From NCBI GenBank assembly GCA_964626685.1, contig CAZVJY010000004.1:148126-212125 (forward strand): a stretch of DNA of 64,000 nt. The letters run 5' to 3'. Below are positions 7,462 to 15,953 of this stretch, in pieces. This stretch comes from RGEC01 sp964626685. GTDB taxonomy: Bacteria; Bacteroidota; Bacteroidia; NS11-12g; UBA955. Under the pieces are notes generated by a model that made no database searches, was not told the DNA's origin, and was given only the letters and a program-made list of their open reading frames with translations. Within the stretch, counting starts at the first letter, position 1; the number at the start of each line of letters is the position of its first letter. The translations under genes were made by a program, and so were the position numbers.

Positions 7462-8756
7462 GCAACAGCAGTGCCTTAAGTACATTCGTCAGTCAGTTAT
7501 TGAGAACAGCGCTGGCGGCGGTATTTGTGATTTTGTGTTCTCGCTGGATGGGGCCGGAGGGCAGGGGAGAGCTGGGGTTAATCCTATTTTGGGTAGGATT
7601 GCTGGCTATTGCCAGTGATTATGTTGGGGGAAGCAACTTGGCCAATGCCATGCAACGATATCCCATGGGCTCATTATTGCCTGCAAGTTTGTTGTGGTCA
7701 ATGCTCATTGTTTTGACCGGCTTTACCCTCTTTTGGTATTGCTTCAGTGCTGAATTGGCATGGAAAATCACGATCATTGCTTTACCCTCGCTGCTATTAA
7801 ATATTCAATACAATATGCAGCAAGGTCTGGCCATGGTGCGGCAACGAAACCGTCTGCAGCTGGGGCTAGAAATGATAAAATTGCTGCTTTTGTTTCTTTT
7901 TGCAGCAATGACGCACCGGGAAGATTTTGAGATCCCGCGGTTAAACAATATACACTTAGCCGATGTGATTGTCACGTTGGGCATGGCTTACGGGATTATT
8001 CTTCTTTTTGGTACCGGGTTGTTGTATCAGGAAATTGCTGCATCTTTAAAAAACAGGCAAATTCCCCCCCGATCCTTGTTTTTTGATGGTTTCTGGAGCC
8101 AAAACGGTCACCTGACGCAGTTTCTGGCCTATCGTCTCAGTTTGTATTCGCTCACCTATCTGCTACAAAACCATGCGGCAGCGGGTGTTTATGCCAATGC
8201 CTTGCTCATCGCCGATGCCATCTGGATTTTTGCCAACAGTTTTGGTACTATCGCACATGTTAGGATTTTGCGCAGTAAAAATGAAAATTTCAAGGCAGAT
8301 ATTACCCTGCGCTATGCGGTGTTTGCCGTATTCGGAACGGTAGTAGCCTGTCTGCTGCTGGCAGTATTGCCCTCATCGGTTTTTGTTTGGGTTTTTGGTG
8401 CCGGATTTGAAACCTTAAAAGACACAGCCTTAATGCTGATTCCGGCCATTCTCGCGGTGGCAGCTTCCAGTTTATTCAGTCATTATTTGCATGCGGTAAA
8501 TCGCTTTAAGGCATTGTTTGTGGCAAATCTTGCAGGACTTTTATTGCAGACTGTCGTTGCGTTTTGGCTTATTCCCCAATGGGATATATATGGAGCCTGC
8601 GTTGCTGCCGATGCCGGTTTTATTTTGACATTGGTATTGGTGTTTTTGTTTTTCAGAAGTCAGAATCCCCGTGCCCGACTTAAGGGGAAAATTCGTTTCA
8701 AACTGATGTTGAAAGTGGCGCTGCGAACTTTGAAAAGACGTTCCGCCCGGTTATAG
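7458..8756 (+). CDS. Polysaccharide flippase-like membrane protein
   Basis: A 432-residue integral membrane protein with about 12 hydrophobic segments spread along its length and little else. The size and pattern match Wzx/MurJ-type lipid-linked oligosaccharide flippases (MOP superfamily). It contains W-M-G-P-E-G-R-G-E near the first helix, a motif often seen in such flippases. ATG 7458 overlaps the asnB stop as ATGA, so the longer upstream frame is not used. It would move the lipid-linked glycan built by its operon partners across the inner membrane. It converges on, and overlaps by six bases, the phosphopantetheinyl transferase gene. Confidence 0.85.
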   Translation: MSNSSALSTFVSQLLRTALAAVFVILCSRWMGPEGRGELGLILFWVGLLAIASDYVGGSNLANAMQRYPMGSLLPASLLWSMLIVLTGFTLFWYCFSAELAWKITIIALPSLLLNIQYNMQQGLAMVRQRNRLQLGLEMIKLLLLFLFAAMTHREDFEIPRLNNIHLADVIVTLGMAYGIILLFGTGLLYQEIAASLKNRQIPPRSLFFDGFWSQNGHLTQFLAYRLSLYSLTYLLQNHAAAGVYANALLIADAIWIFANSFGTIAHVRILRSKNENFKADITLRYAVFAVFGTVVACLLLAVLPSSVFVWVFGAGFETLKDTALMLIPAILAVAASSLFSHYLHAVNRFKALFVANLAGLLLQTVVAFWLIPQWDIYGACVAADAGFILTLVLVFLFFRSQNPRARLKGKIRFKLMLKVALRTLKRRSARL

Positions 8757-9383
8757 CATTTCGTGAATCCAAACGGACACGTGTCCTTCAAAAACGGCGT
8801 ATTCCATGATGAAATCCTGCTGGGTTCCCGGCTTGTGGAACGTTGCAGAGAATCGGCCTGAATCGCCTGTTTCAAAAGGCCCCACTGTCATGTGTTTTTT
8901 AAAATCCACTTCCTTTTTCCCATACCATTTGTACAGGCTTTCCTTGGCGCCCCACATAATCAGCAGGCACAGGCTGTGATGTGTTTTGCGAATGTTTGAT
9001 TTGTCATCAGTGTTACAAAACTTATCCTCAATACGGAGAATTTTGGGTCCCTGCGTTTCAATGTCAATGCCGGTGGGATTTTTTTCGTCAACAATTGCGG
9101 CCGCATAGTTCCCGCTGTGGCTAATACTGAGATGCGGGGTCTCGCCTTTAAAATGGGGTTTCCCGGCATCATCCTTGGTTAGTATTCCTTCGGGAACCAG
9201 GGTGCGAAGCAGCAAACGGCTGCTCAGGAAATGCAATCGCTTGCTTTCGTGAAGGCCCTGTAAAAAAAGAATCTCCTCCGCGGTTGGGTTGTACATTTGT
9301 AAAAGCGTTTCTTCATCCTCAGTAATCTGCCAAAAGGCAATTTTTTTACCGGGTTGGGGAAACATAAGACGATCCAACGGCAT
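8751..9383 (-). CDS. 4'-phosphopantetheinyl transferase superfamily protein
   Basis: Transfers the phosphopantetheine arm of CoA to a serine of an acyl or peptidyl carrier protein. The Sfp-type signature is complete: K-P-H-F at about 75, S-I-S-H-S at 86-90, G-I-D-I-E (metal-binding) at 105-109 and W-G-A-K-E-S-L-Y-K at 144-152. Start ATG 9383 gives 210 residues beginning MPLDRLMFPQ, matching the usual N-terminus of this family in the phylum; the track-like longer frame from 9422 is not needed. Its start codon shares the CATG at 9381-9384 with the WD40 gene on the other strand. A TAATTTCG box lies five bases upstream, implying a nearly leaderless transcript. The carrier protein served is not in the window. 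Confidence 0.9.
   Translation of the reverse strand: MPLDRLMFPQPGKKIAFWQITEDEETLLQMYNPTAEEILFLQGLHESKRLHFLSSRLLLRTLVPEGILTKDDAGKPHFKGETPHLSISHSGNYAAAIVDEKNPTGIDIETQGPKILRIEDKFCNTDDKSNIRKTHHSLCLLIMWGAKESLYKWYGKKEVDFKKHMTVGPFETGDSGRFSATFHKPGTQQDFIMEYAVFEGHVSVWIHEML
9292..9299 (+). promoter_or_regulatory. TACATTTG candidate promoter for the WD40 gene
   Basis: A perfect TAnnTTTG inside the antisense PPTase gene, 82 bases upstream of the WD40 start. No -33 TTG at ideal spacing is obvious, so the call is tentative. Confidence 0.35.
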
Positions 9384-10275
9384 GGCTGCGAAATTACAGG
9401 CAAAGCACCTCAAAACATACACAGGGCATCAATCGGCTGTGTATGCGCTGTGTGCAGACGGTACTGGTGGTTTTTTTTCAGCCTCCGGCGATGGTATGCT
9501 GGTACACTGGCCTGCAGGAAAGGATGACGGGCAGCTGGTTGCAAAGGTTCCGGGTAACATCTTTTCGTTGTCGTATGATGCGGAAGAAAAGCGGTTGATG
9601 GCAGGCTCCGGACAGGGTGATTTATTTGTGATTGCGGATGTGTTTGGTTCAAATCCTGGTGTACGCAGGTTTCTGGCCCACAGCAAAGGATTGTATCGGT
9701 TTTTAAATATTCCGGAGGGCCTTTTGAGTGCCGGTGGCGACGGACGTATTCTTCGCTGGAACCATCAATTCGAAATTACGGCAGAAATAAACAATTCTAC
9801 CACTTCAACCCGCGCACTGTGTTTGGATAAAACCGGCAATCTATGGGCGGGCAGCAGTGATTTTGCCATCCGTGTTTATGACACGGCTGGTAAGTTGCAG
9901 AAAACCCTTCAGGGACATAAACAAAGTGTTTTCGACCTGTGTGTTTTGCCCGGTAATCAAATACTGAGCGGCGGTCGCGATGCAACACTGATAATGTGGT
10001 CAGAAACCGGCGAATTGCAACAAACCATCCCTGCCCATTTACTGCATGTCCATTCGATAGAATTGCATCCCGAAGGCAAATGGTTTGCCACTGGCAGCAT
10101 GGATAAAACCATGAAAATATGGGACACTCACAACCTTGAATTACTAAAGGTAATTGATAACGACAAGCTGCCGTTTCACACATCGTCCGTCAATTGCCTG
10201 ATTTGGCTGGATGAAACCACTGTCCTCAGCGCCGGTGATGACAGGCGGATTGTTTTGACGGAACTGAAAGACTGA
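9382..10275 (+). CDS. WD40 repeat beta-propeller protein
   Basis: About 297 residues made almost entirely of WD repeats. Recurrent G-H at the start of a repeat (Y-T-G-H-Q-S-A-V-Y, L-Q-G-H-K-Q-S-V-F) is followed by S-G-G-x-D-x-x-x-x-x-W or M-K-I-W-D about 30 residues later, enough for roughly seven blades. There is no signal peptide or transmembrane segment, so it should be a cytosolic scaffold. ATG 9382 is the sensible start because the longer frame is antisense to the PPTase. No enzymatic domain is fused. Partner and process are unknown. Confidence 0.88.
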   Translation: MAAKLQAKHLKTYTGHQSAVYALCADGTGGFFSASGDGMLVHWPAGKDDGQLVAKVPGNIFSLSYDAEEKRLMAGSGQGDLFVIADVFGSNPGVRRFLAHSKGLYRFLNIPEGLLSAGGDGRILRWNHQFEITAEINNSTTSTRALCLDKTGNLWAGSSDFAIRVYDTAGKLQKTLQGHKQSVFDLCVLPGNQILSGGRDATLIMWSETGELQQTIPAHLLHVHSIELHPEGKWFATGSMDKTMKIWDTHNLELLKVIDNDKLPFHTSSVNCLIWLDETTVLSAGDDRRIVLTELKD

Positions 10276-10292
10276 ATCTACTAAAAAAGATA

Positions 10293-11129
10293 TCACATTT
10301 CCAGGCGGATACCGTTCGGAGTGATGTCGATTTTGCGGGCTTTGTATAATGTTCCCACTGCCTTTTTCCAGGCTTTTTTACTCATGCCGAAGCGTTCGTA
10401 AATGTCTTCAGGGCTACTGCTATCGGTGAGGCCAATGTAGCCATCATTTTCGCGCAGCGTTTGCAAAATGCGTTCTGCCATATCATCCACATGTGCCATG
10501 CCGCTCTTTTGCAATGATAGGTCGGTTTTGCCGTCGGGACGAATGTGTTTGATGTAACCGGTAATTTTGTCGCCTGTTGTTAAGGGTTGAAAAACTTCGT
10601 TGGAATAAATAATACCGCTGTGTTCTTTTCCAATGATGGCGTTATAGCCCAGTGGTGTTTTGTTCCAGATGAGCAAATCAACAGCGTCACCTTCCTCATA
10701 GGGCAGCGGGGTGTTGTTAAGGAACTTGCTGATTTTTGCAGTTCCGGCAAGTCTTTCAGAAACTTTATCAAAATAGACATACACCACATATTTTCTGCCG
10801 CGCATCATGGGGACATTTTGTTCGCGTATCGGCACCAGCAGGTCTTTCAGCAGTCCCCAGTCCATAAATGCGCCAAAGTGGGTGGTAGATTTACAGGTAA
10901 GTGCGGCAAATTCGCCGAGTAGCACAAAAGGCTTTTCTGTGGTAGCCACGATGCGGTCGTCTGAGTCGTAGTATACAAAGGCATCTACCATGTCATCCGG
11001 TGCGGCTCCGGGCGGCAGGTATTTGGCAGGCATTAGGATTTCGCCACTGTCGCCATCGTCCAGGAACGCCCCGAAATCTACCAGGCGGTTTATTTTCAAT
11101 CGGTTGTATTTGCCCGGAATGGCTTTCAT
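10293..11129 (-). CDS. CvfB-like S1-domain RNA-binding protein
   Basis: The 278-residue protein carries consecutive S1-like OB-fold segments: L-V-D-F-G-A-F-L-D near residue 17, T-H-F-G-A-F-M-D-W-G-L near 85 and G-Y-I-K-H-I-R-P-D-G-K-T-D-L-S-L near 200. It ends in a winged-helix-like part (S-S-S-P-E-D-I-Y-E-R-F-G-M-S-K-K-A-W-K). This is the architecture of conserved virulence factor B, an RNA-binding regulator in Gram-positive bacteria; its role here is not known. A perfect TAGCTTTG box is only four bases from the ATG, implying a leaderless message. Divergent from dcd. Confidence 0.88.
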   Translation of the reverse strand: MKAIPGKYNRLKINRLVDFGAFLDDGDSGEILMPAKYLPPGAAPDDMVDAFVYYDSDDRIVATTEKPFVLLGEFAALTCKSTTHFGAFMDWGLLKDLLVPIREQNVPMMRGRKYVVYVYFDKVSERLAGTAKISKFLNNTPLPYEEGDAVDLLIWNKTPLGYNAIIGKEHSGIIYSNEVFQPLTTGDKITGYIKHIRPDGKTDLSLQKSGMAHVDDMAERILQTLRENDGYIGLTDSSSPEDIYERFGMSKKAWKKAVGTLYKARKIDITPNGIRLEM

Positions 11130-11133
11130 GCCA

Positions 11134-11141
11134 CAAAGCTA
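11134..11141 (-). promoter_or_regulatory. TAGCTTTG -7 box for the CvfB-like gene
   Basis: A perfect TAnnTTTG on the minus strand ending four bases before the start codon. The transcript must start at or inside the first codon. Confidence 0.6.
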
Positions 11142-11212
11142 CGGAGTATTGCCCGCTTTTGGGTATTTGTCCACAAAACACCCACCCCGATTGCCCTTCG
11201 GTTATCTATGTA

Positions 11213-11220
11213 TATTTTCG
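11213..11220 (+). promoter_or_regulatory. TATTTTCG -7 box for dcd
   Basis: One mismatch from TAnnTTTG, with TTG at 11191 giving the 19-base spacing also seen at the rRNA promoters. It ends four bases before the dcd ATG. Confidence 0.6.
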
Positions 11221-11224
11221 CTCC

Positions 11225-11761
11225 ATGATTTTGTCCGACAAGCGCATACTGGAAGAAATTGACAAGGGAACCATTAAAATTGAGCCTTACGACAGACACT
11301 GTCTCGGAAGCAACAGCTACGATGTGCATCTGGGCAAATGGTTGGCAACCTACAAAGACCATATTCTGGATGCTAAAAAGCACAATGAAATCGAATATTT
11401 TGAAATTCCCGAGGAAGGTTTTGTGTTGTATCCCCATGTTTTCTATTTGGGTGTTACTGAGGAATATACCGAAACACATGCACATGTTCCTTTTTTGGAG
11501 GGCAAAAGCAGCACCGGCCGTTTGGGTATAGACATACATGCCACTGCCGGCAAAGGCGATGTGGGTTTTTGTGGTAACTGGACCCTGGAAATCAGTGTGA
11601 AGCAACCGGTGAAGATTTACCGTGGTATGCCCATCGGTCAGCTTATTTATTTTCCGGTTGACGGGGAAATTGAGGTAAAATACAACCAAAAGAAAAACGC
11701 CAAATATTCCGGTCAGCCTGATAAGCCCATCGAGAGCATGATGTGGAAGAACCAGTTTTAA
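11225..11761 (+). CDS. dcd: dCTP deaminase
   Basis: Deaminates dCTP to dUTP for thymidylate synthesis. At 178 residues it is of normal size. The trimeric-enzyme signature is present: S-S-T-G-R-L-G at 95-101, H-A-T-A-G-K-G-D near 105-112 and the catalytic Glu122 in W-T-L-E-I, then the C-terminal nucleotide-clamping tail with Y-S-G-Q. ATG 11225 follows the promoter by four bases; the much longer upstream frame is antisense to the CvfB-like gene and is discarded. It converges on the pirin gene with only seven bases between stops and no hairpin. Confidence 0.95.
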   Translation: MILSDKRILEEIDKGTIKIEPYDRHCLGSNSYDVHLGKWLATYKDHILDAKKHNEIEYFEIPEEGFVLYPHVFYLGVTEEYTETHAHVPFLEGKSSTGRLGIDIHATAGKGDVGFCGNWTLEISVKQPVKIYRGMPIGQLIYFPVDGEIEVKYNQKKNAKYSGQPDKPIESMMWKNQF

Positions 11762-11768
11762 ACGGTTT

Positions 11769-12485
11769 CTATATCATCATTGGCACTTCCATCAGCAAAA
11801 TTTCAGCATCGGCACTGAGGGCTTTAATCTGAAAGCTTTCGCTTTCGCTGATGCCCATCCCATCGCGGCGTTCGAGCACCTGCTCTGCAATTTCAAATCG
11901 GCCTTCCAATACAAAAATATAAACGCCGTTGCCCTTCTTTTTGAGGTTGTAGATTGCGGTTGTGTTCTCATCAAAATGACCAATGTGAAACCATGCGTCC
12001 TGGTGAATCCATACTCCCTCATCTTCAGGAATGGGAGAGAGAATCTGCTGCAGCCTGTTGTGACGCTCTGTTGGATTTAGCGTAATCTGATCGTACCTCG
12101 GCTGCACATTTTGCTTGTTGGGAAAAACCCATATTTGCAAAAAGCGTGTCTGTTTGTCTTTGTTTCGGTTGTATTCGCTGTGGGATATGCCACTGCCTGC
12201 ACTCATTACCTGAATATCGCCATGCCGGATAACGGCCACGTTACCCATGCTGTCCCGGTGCTCAAGATCGCCTTCCAGCGGAATGCTGATAATTTCCATA
12301 TTTTGATGGGGGTGGGTGCCAAAGCCCATACCGGCGGCAACCGTGTCGTCATTTAGTACCCGCAGCGCCCCAAAGTGAATACGGTCTGGATGAAAATACC
12401 CTGCAAAGCTGAATGTGTGATAAGAATCAAGCCAGCCATGGTTAGCGTGGCCTCTTGTATCGTTCCGGTGAATGGTGTGTTCCAT
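11769..12485 (-). CDS. Pirin family protein (cupin)
   Basis: Bicupin-fold metal protein of 238 residues. Metal ligands are visible as His58 and His60 (G-T-H-P-H-Q-N) and His102 with Glu104 (S-H-S-E-Y-N), as in human and E. coli pirins. Some pirins are quercetin dioxygenases and others redox-sensing regulators; nothing here decides which. A perfect TATCTTTG promoter and a 14-base palindrome lie immediately upstream, suggesting regulation. Divergent from glyS. Confidence 0.93.
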   Translation of the reverse strand: MEHTIHRNDTRGHANHGWLDSYHTFSFAGYFHPDRIHFGALRVLNDDTVAAGMGFGTHPHQNMEIISIPLEGDLEHRDSMGNVAVIRHGDIQVMSAGSGISHSEYNRNKDKQTRFLQIWVFPNKQNVQPRYDQITLNPTERHNRLQQILSPIPEDEGVWIHQDAWFHIGHFDENTTAIYNLKKKGNGVYIFVLEGRFEIAEQVLERRDGMGISESESFQIKALSADAEILLMEVPMMI

Positions 12486-12489
12486 TAAG

Positions 12490-12507
12490 TTTGTTTAAAC
12501 AAAGATA
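12490..12507 (-). promoter_or_regulatory. Pirin promoter with overlapping palindrome
   Basis: TATCTTTG (12500-12507) with a TTG about 20 bases upstream forms the promoter. The perfect palindrome TTTGTTTAAACAAA at 12490-12503 covers the box and the expected start site, the position expected of an operator. Confidence 0.55.
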
Positions 12508-12556
12508 TATTGAATTTTTGAAATCCGCAACAGGTGGCAGGGCAAACATACCTGCT

Positions 12557-12564
12557 TATCTTTG
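12557..12564 (+). promoter_or_regulatory. TATCTTTG -7 box for glyS-pgk
   Basis: A perfect TAnnTTTG ending eight bases before the glyS ATG. The transcript should have little or no leader. Confidence 0.65.
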
Positions 12565-12572
12565 CACCCTCC

Positions 12573-14114
12573 ATGAGCAACGAAGATCTGTTTAAAAAAG
12601 TCGTTTCCCACTGCAAAGAATACGGGTTTGTTTTTCCCTCCAGCGAGATTTATGATGGCCTGGCTGCGGTATATGATTACGGCCAGAACGGGGTTGAACT
12701 GCGCAACAATATTCGCCAGTACTGGTGGAAAGCCATGACCCAGCTGCAAACCAATATTCTCGGCATTGATGCGGCCATTTTTATGCATCCCAAGACATGG
12801 AAAGCCAGCGGTCATATTGATGGATTCAGTGATCCCATGATCGACAACAAAGACAGTAAAAAACGCTACCGTGCCGACGTGTTATTGGAAGATCACCAGG
12901 AAAAACTGCGTGCCAAAGCCGATAAAGAAGTGGAAAAAGCACGCGCCCGGTTTGGGGATACCTTTGATGAGGCCATGTACCGTTCCACCAACCCCCGTGT
13001 AGTGGAATACCTCAGTTCCATTGCGCATATTGACAATACCCTGAAAGAAGGCCTGGAAACGGGCAATCTGGGCATGATCAAAGCCCTGATAGAAGAGCTC
13101 GGTATTGTGTGCCCGGTAAGCGGTTCAAAAAACTGGACCGATGTACGTCAGTTCAATCTCATGTACAGCACCCAGATGAGTGCGGTGGAAAGCGGTGAGG
13201 ATAGTCTGTATCTCCGTCCGGAAACAGCCCAGGGTATTTTTGTGAATTTCCTGAATGTTCAAAAATCAGGTCGTGCCAAAATTCCCTTTGGCATTGCACA
13301 GACCGGAAAGGCGTTTCGCAACGAGATTGTAGCCCGTCAGTTTATCATGCGCATGAAAGAGTTTGAGCAGATGGAAATGCAGTTTTTTTGCAAGCCCGGC
13401 ACCGAACTCGAATGGTATGCCTACTGGAAAGAACAGCGCCTGAAATGGCATTTGGCGCTGGGAACTGACCAAAATAGCTACCGCTACCACGACCACGTTA
13501 AGCTGGCTCATTACGCAAATGCCGCCGTGGATATTGAATTTGATTTTCCTTTTGGTTTCAAAGAGGTGGAAGGTATTCACAGCCGCACCGATTTCGACTT
13601 GAGCAAACACGAGGAGTTCAGCGGAAAAAAACTCCGCTATTTCGATCCCGAAACCAACGAAAGCTATATTCCGTATGTGGTAGAAACCAGCATCGGCCTG
13701 GATCGTATGTTCCTGCTTGCTTTGTGTGCTGCTTATCAGGAAGAACCTGTGGAAGGCGGTGAGATACGCACGGTATTGAAGTTGCATCCCGCTTTGGCGC
13801 CTGTAAAAGCCGCAATTTTACCGCTGGTGAAGAAAGATGGTCTGCCCGAAATGGCCGAGCAGATTTACAACGATCTTCGTTTTGATTTTAAACTTTACAT
13901 AGAAGACAAAGACAGTATCGGTAAGCGATACCGACGCATGGATGCCATCGGCACACCTTTTTGTATTACCGTTGATCATGATAGTATTGCCAATGAAGAT
14001 GTAACCATCCGCCACCGCGATACCATGGAACAGCGCAGGGTTAAGGTATCTGAACTGCGCGATATCCTTGCCAAACAAACCGGTATGTCTGCCTTACTGC
14101 AAAAATTAGCCTGA
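12573..14114 (+). CDS. glyS: Glycine--tRNA ligase (single-chain type)
   Basis: Class II aminoacyl-tRNA synthetase of the dimeric eukaryotic/Thermus type, 513 residues, charging tRNA-Gly. Motif 2 is seen as F-R-N-E-I and motif 3 as the G-L-D-R-M-F segment; the N-terminal G-F-V-F-P-S-S-E-I-Y-D-G-L is typical. The C-terminal anticodon-binding domain follows, with H-P-A-L-A-P-V-K near the start of that part. ATG 12573 lies just after the promoter, so the upstream part of the frame is untranslated. pgk starts nine bases after the stop and is likely in the same transcript. The gene name used for this type varies (glyQS/glyS). Confidence 0.97.
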   Translation: MSNEDLFKKVVSHCKEYGFVFPSSEIYDGLAAVYDYGQNGVELRNNIRQYWWKAMTQLQTNILGIDAAIFMHPKTWKASGHIDGFSDPMIDNKDSKKRYRADVLLEDHQEKLRAKADKEVEKARARFGDTFDEAMYRSTNPRVVEYLSSIAHIDNTLKEGLETGNLGMIKALIEELGIVCPVSGSKNWTDVRQFNLMYSTQMSAVESGEDSLYLRPETAQGIFVNFLNVQKSGRAKIPFGIAQTGKAFRNEIVARQFIMRMKEFEQMEMQFFCKPGTELEWYAYWKEQRLKWHLALGTDQNSYRYHDHVKLAHYANAAVDIEFDFPFGFKEVEGIHSRTDFDLSKHEEFSGKKLRYFDPETNESYIPYVVETSIGLDRMFLLALCAAYQEEPVEGGEIRTVLKLHPALAPVKAAILPLVKKDGLPEMAEQIYNDLRFDFKLYIEDKDSIGKRYRRMDAIGTPFCITVDHDSIANEDVTIRHRDTMEQRRVKVSELRDILAKQTGMSALLQKLA

Positions 14115-14123
14115 ATTTAAAAA

Positions 14124-15314
14124 ATGATAACCATCAATCAGTTCAATTTCAAGGGCGAAAAAGTCCTCATTCGTGTAGATTTCAATGTGCCGCTAAATGC
14201 CGGTTTTCAGATCACAGACGATTCACGCATAACGGCAACCTTACCTACCCTTACTAAAATTTTGGGTGATGGCGGTTCTGTCATTCTGATGAGCCACCTG
14301 GGCCGTCCCAAATCCGGTCCGGAAGATAAATTTAGCCTGCGTCATATCCTGGCACATTTGTCAGACCTGCTGGGCCGAAACGTAAAGTTTGCAGCGGACT
14401 GCATCGGTGAAGATGCCGCAGCCCTGGCTGCCGGATTGGCAGCGGGAGAGGTATTGCTGCTTGAAAACCTGCGTTTCTATAAAGAAGAAGAAAAAGGCGA
14501 CCGTGAGTTTGCCAATAAACTGGCTTCTATGGGCACGTTTTACGTTAATGATGCCTTCGGAACCGCACACCGTGCGCATGCCAGCACGGCTATCATTGCG
14601 GATTTCTTTCCGGGTAAAAAGGCCTTTGGCTATGTGATGGCCCGCGAAGTGGAAAATGCCGATAAGGTAATGAAAGCACCACAGCGTCCGTTTACAGCCA
14701 TCGTGGGAGGAGCCAAGGTTTCCGATAAAATTCTTATCGTGGAAAATCTGCTGAATGTGGCCAATCATATCATCATTGGAGGTGGCATGGCTTATACGTT
14801 CTTTAAAGCACAAGGCGGCCAGATAGGTAAATCGCTGTGCGAAGACGAGCGACTGCAAACCTGCATCGAGATTCTGGAAAAAGCCAAAGCCAGAGGTGTG
14901 CAAATACATTTGCCTTCAGACTCGGTGATTGCCGACAATTTTGCCGCTGATGCCAATACACAGAATTGCGCCAGCAATGCCATCCCTGATGGCTGGATGG
15001 GCCTTGATATTGGAGCTGCAGCCTGCAATGACTTTAAAAACGTGCTGCTGAAAAGCAAAACCATTCTTTGGAACGGCCCCATGGGCGTGTTTGAAATGGA
15101 TGCCTTTAGTACCGGAACCCGCACCGTAGCCGAAGCCGTGGCCGAAAGCACCCAAAATGGAGCATTCAGCCTCATTGGTGGTGGTGATAGCGCCGCTGCT
15201 GTGCACAAATTTGGTTTCGAAGAAAAGGTGAGCTACGTGAGCACCGGTGGCGGTGCTTTGCTGGAATATTTCGAAGGCAAAACCCTGCCCGGTATTGCTG
15301 CTGTAATGGGTTGA
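14124..15314 (+). CDS. pgk: Phosphoglycerate kinase
   Basis: Glycolytic kinase interconverting 1,3-bisphosphoglycerate and 3-phosphoglycerate with ATP synthesis. The 396 residues show the N-terminal R-V-D-F-N-V-P-L, M-S-H-L-G-R-P, A-H-R-A-H-A-S-T and G-G-A-K-V-S-D-K-I blocks, and the C-terminal nucleotide motif W-N-G-P-M-G-V-F-E and G-G-G-D-S. It sits nine bases behind glyS without its own promoter box, so it is probably co-transcribed. With TpiA at 21.9 kb and enolase at 58.3 kb, the window holds three lower-glycolysis enzymes at separate sites. Confidence 0.98.
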   Translation: MITINQFNFKGEKVLIRVDFNVPLNAGFQITDDSRITATLPTLTKILGDGGSVILMSHLGRPKSGPEDKFSLRHILAHLSDLLGRNVKFAADCIGEDAAALAAGLAAGEVLLLENLRFYKEEEKGDREFANKLASMGTFYVNDAFGTAHRAHASTAIIADFFPGKKAFGYVMAREVENADKVMKAPQRPFTAIVGGAKVSDKILIVENLLNVANHIIIGGGMAYTFFKAQGGQIGKSLCEDERLQTCIEILEKAKARGVQIHLPSDSVIADNFAADANTQNCASNAIPDGWMGLDIGAAACNDFKNVLLKSKTILWNGPMGVFEMDAFSTGTRTVAEAVAESTQNGAFSLIGGGDSAAAVHKFGFEEKVSYVSTGGGALLEYFEGKTLPGIAAVMG

Positions 15315-15453
15315 TTTACGGTCTATTTAGCCCCGAATTGATGCGCATGCCGGGTCTCTTGTATATTACCTCAAAGGGATATATGCCATTAATGAGTTCG
15401 TCAGTGAAGGGTGAGCGACTATAGGAATCTCTTTGCCCAATTCCAATAAACCC

Positions 15454-15921
15454 CTACAACCCCCGCTTTTCCGCCTCACTCAGTAATTCGCATTTCATGA
15501 AAAAGGCTTTCATTACATCCCAAATCGGGTGTTTTTTGTCTAAATGAGAAAGTATCCAAGCCTTGTCTTCATTGGTGTGAGAAGTGATACCCAGAATTGA
15601 TGGAGCCCGACTCTCAAAGCTGAAACGCAAAAAACGTACCTCTAGATTTTGCGGCGCAATAGCCACTGCCTTGTTTAACAAGGATACTGCTTCTTTAGCC
15701 AGCGCAAAACGACTAGTAGGATTCCATCCGTGCTTGGCCTGCAATGCTTTTCCGGTTCCGTGATAGGCCATTAATGTTGCATTATTGCCGTAATTGGCCG
15801 TGATCTTCACAAGCTCATCTGCCTTGGCAGATTTTTCAACAGCCAGTTTATATGTGTTTCTTACCGTATTTATCTCGGTGTGCCCGGAGAATAGAATAGC
15901 ACACATGCTCAACCACAACAT
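15454..15921 (-). CDS. Small exported protein, conserved in appearance, function unknown
   Basis: About 155 residues. ATG 15921 is preferred over the TTG two codons earlier. The N-terminus (M-L-W-L-S-M-C-A-I-L-F) is short and hydrophobic, a possible signal peptide. The body is helical, with A-K-E-A-V-S-L-L-N-K-A-V-A-I-A-P resembling a TPR-like helix pair and then V-R-F-L-R-F-S-F-E-S-R-A-P. I do not recognise a characterised family. It follows corA after 32 bases on the same strand and may be its operon partner. Confidence 0.7.
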   Translation of the reverse strand: MLWLSMCAILFSGHTEINTVRNTYKLAVEKSAKADELVKITANYGNNATLMAYHGTGKALQAKHGWNPTSRFALAKEAVSLLNKAVAIAPQNLEVRFLRFSFESRAPSILGITSHTNEDKAWILSHLDKKHPIWDVMKAFFMKCELLSEAEKRGL

Positions 15922-15953
15922 ATTCAAATAACAATAAAAACAGGATTTCTGTT

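Noticed and set aside
15315..15453. Intergenic region after pgk as a possible small RNA
   Set aside because: No promoter-terminator pair or stable hairpin was visible; too little to support a call.
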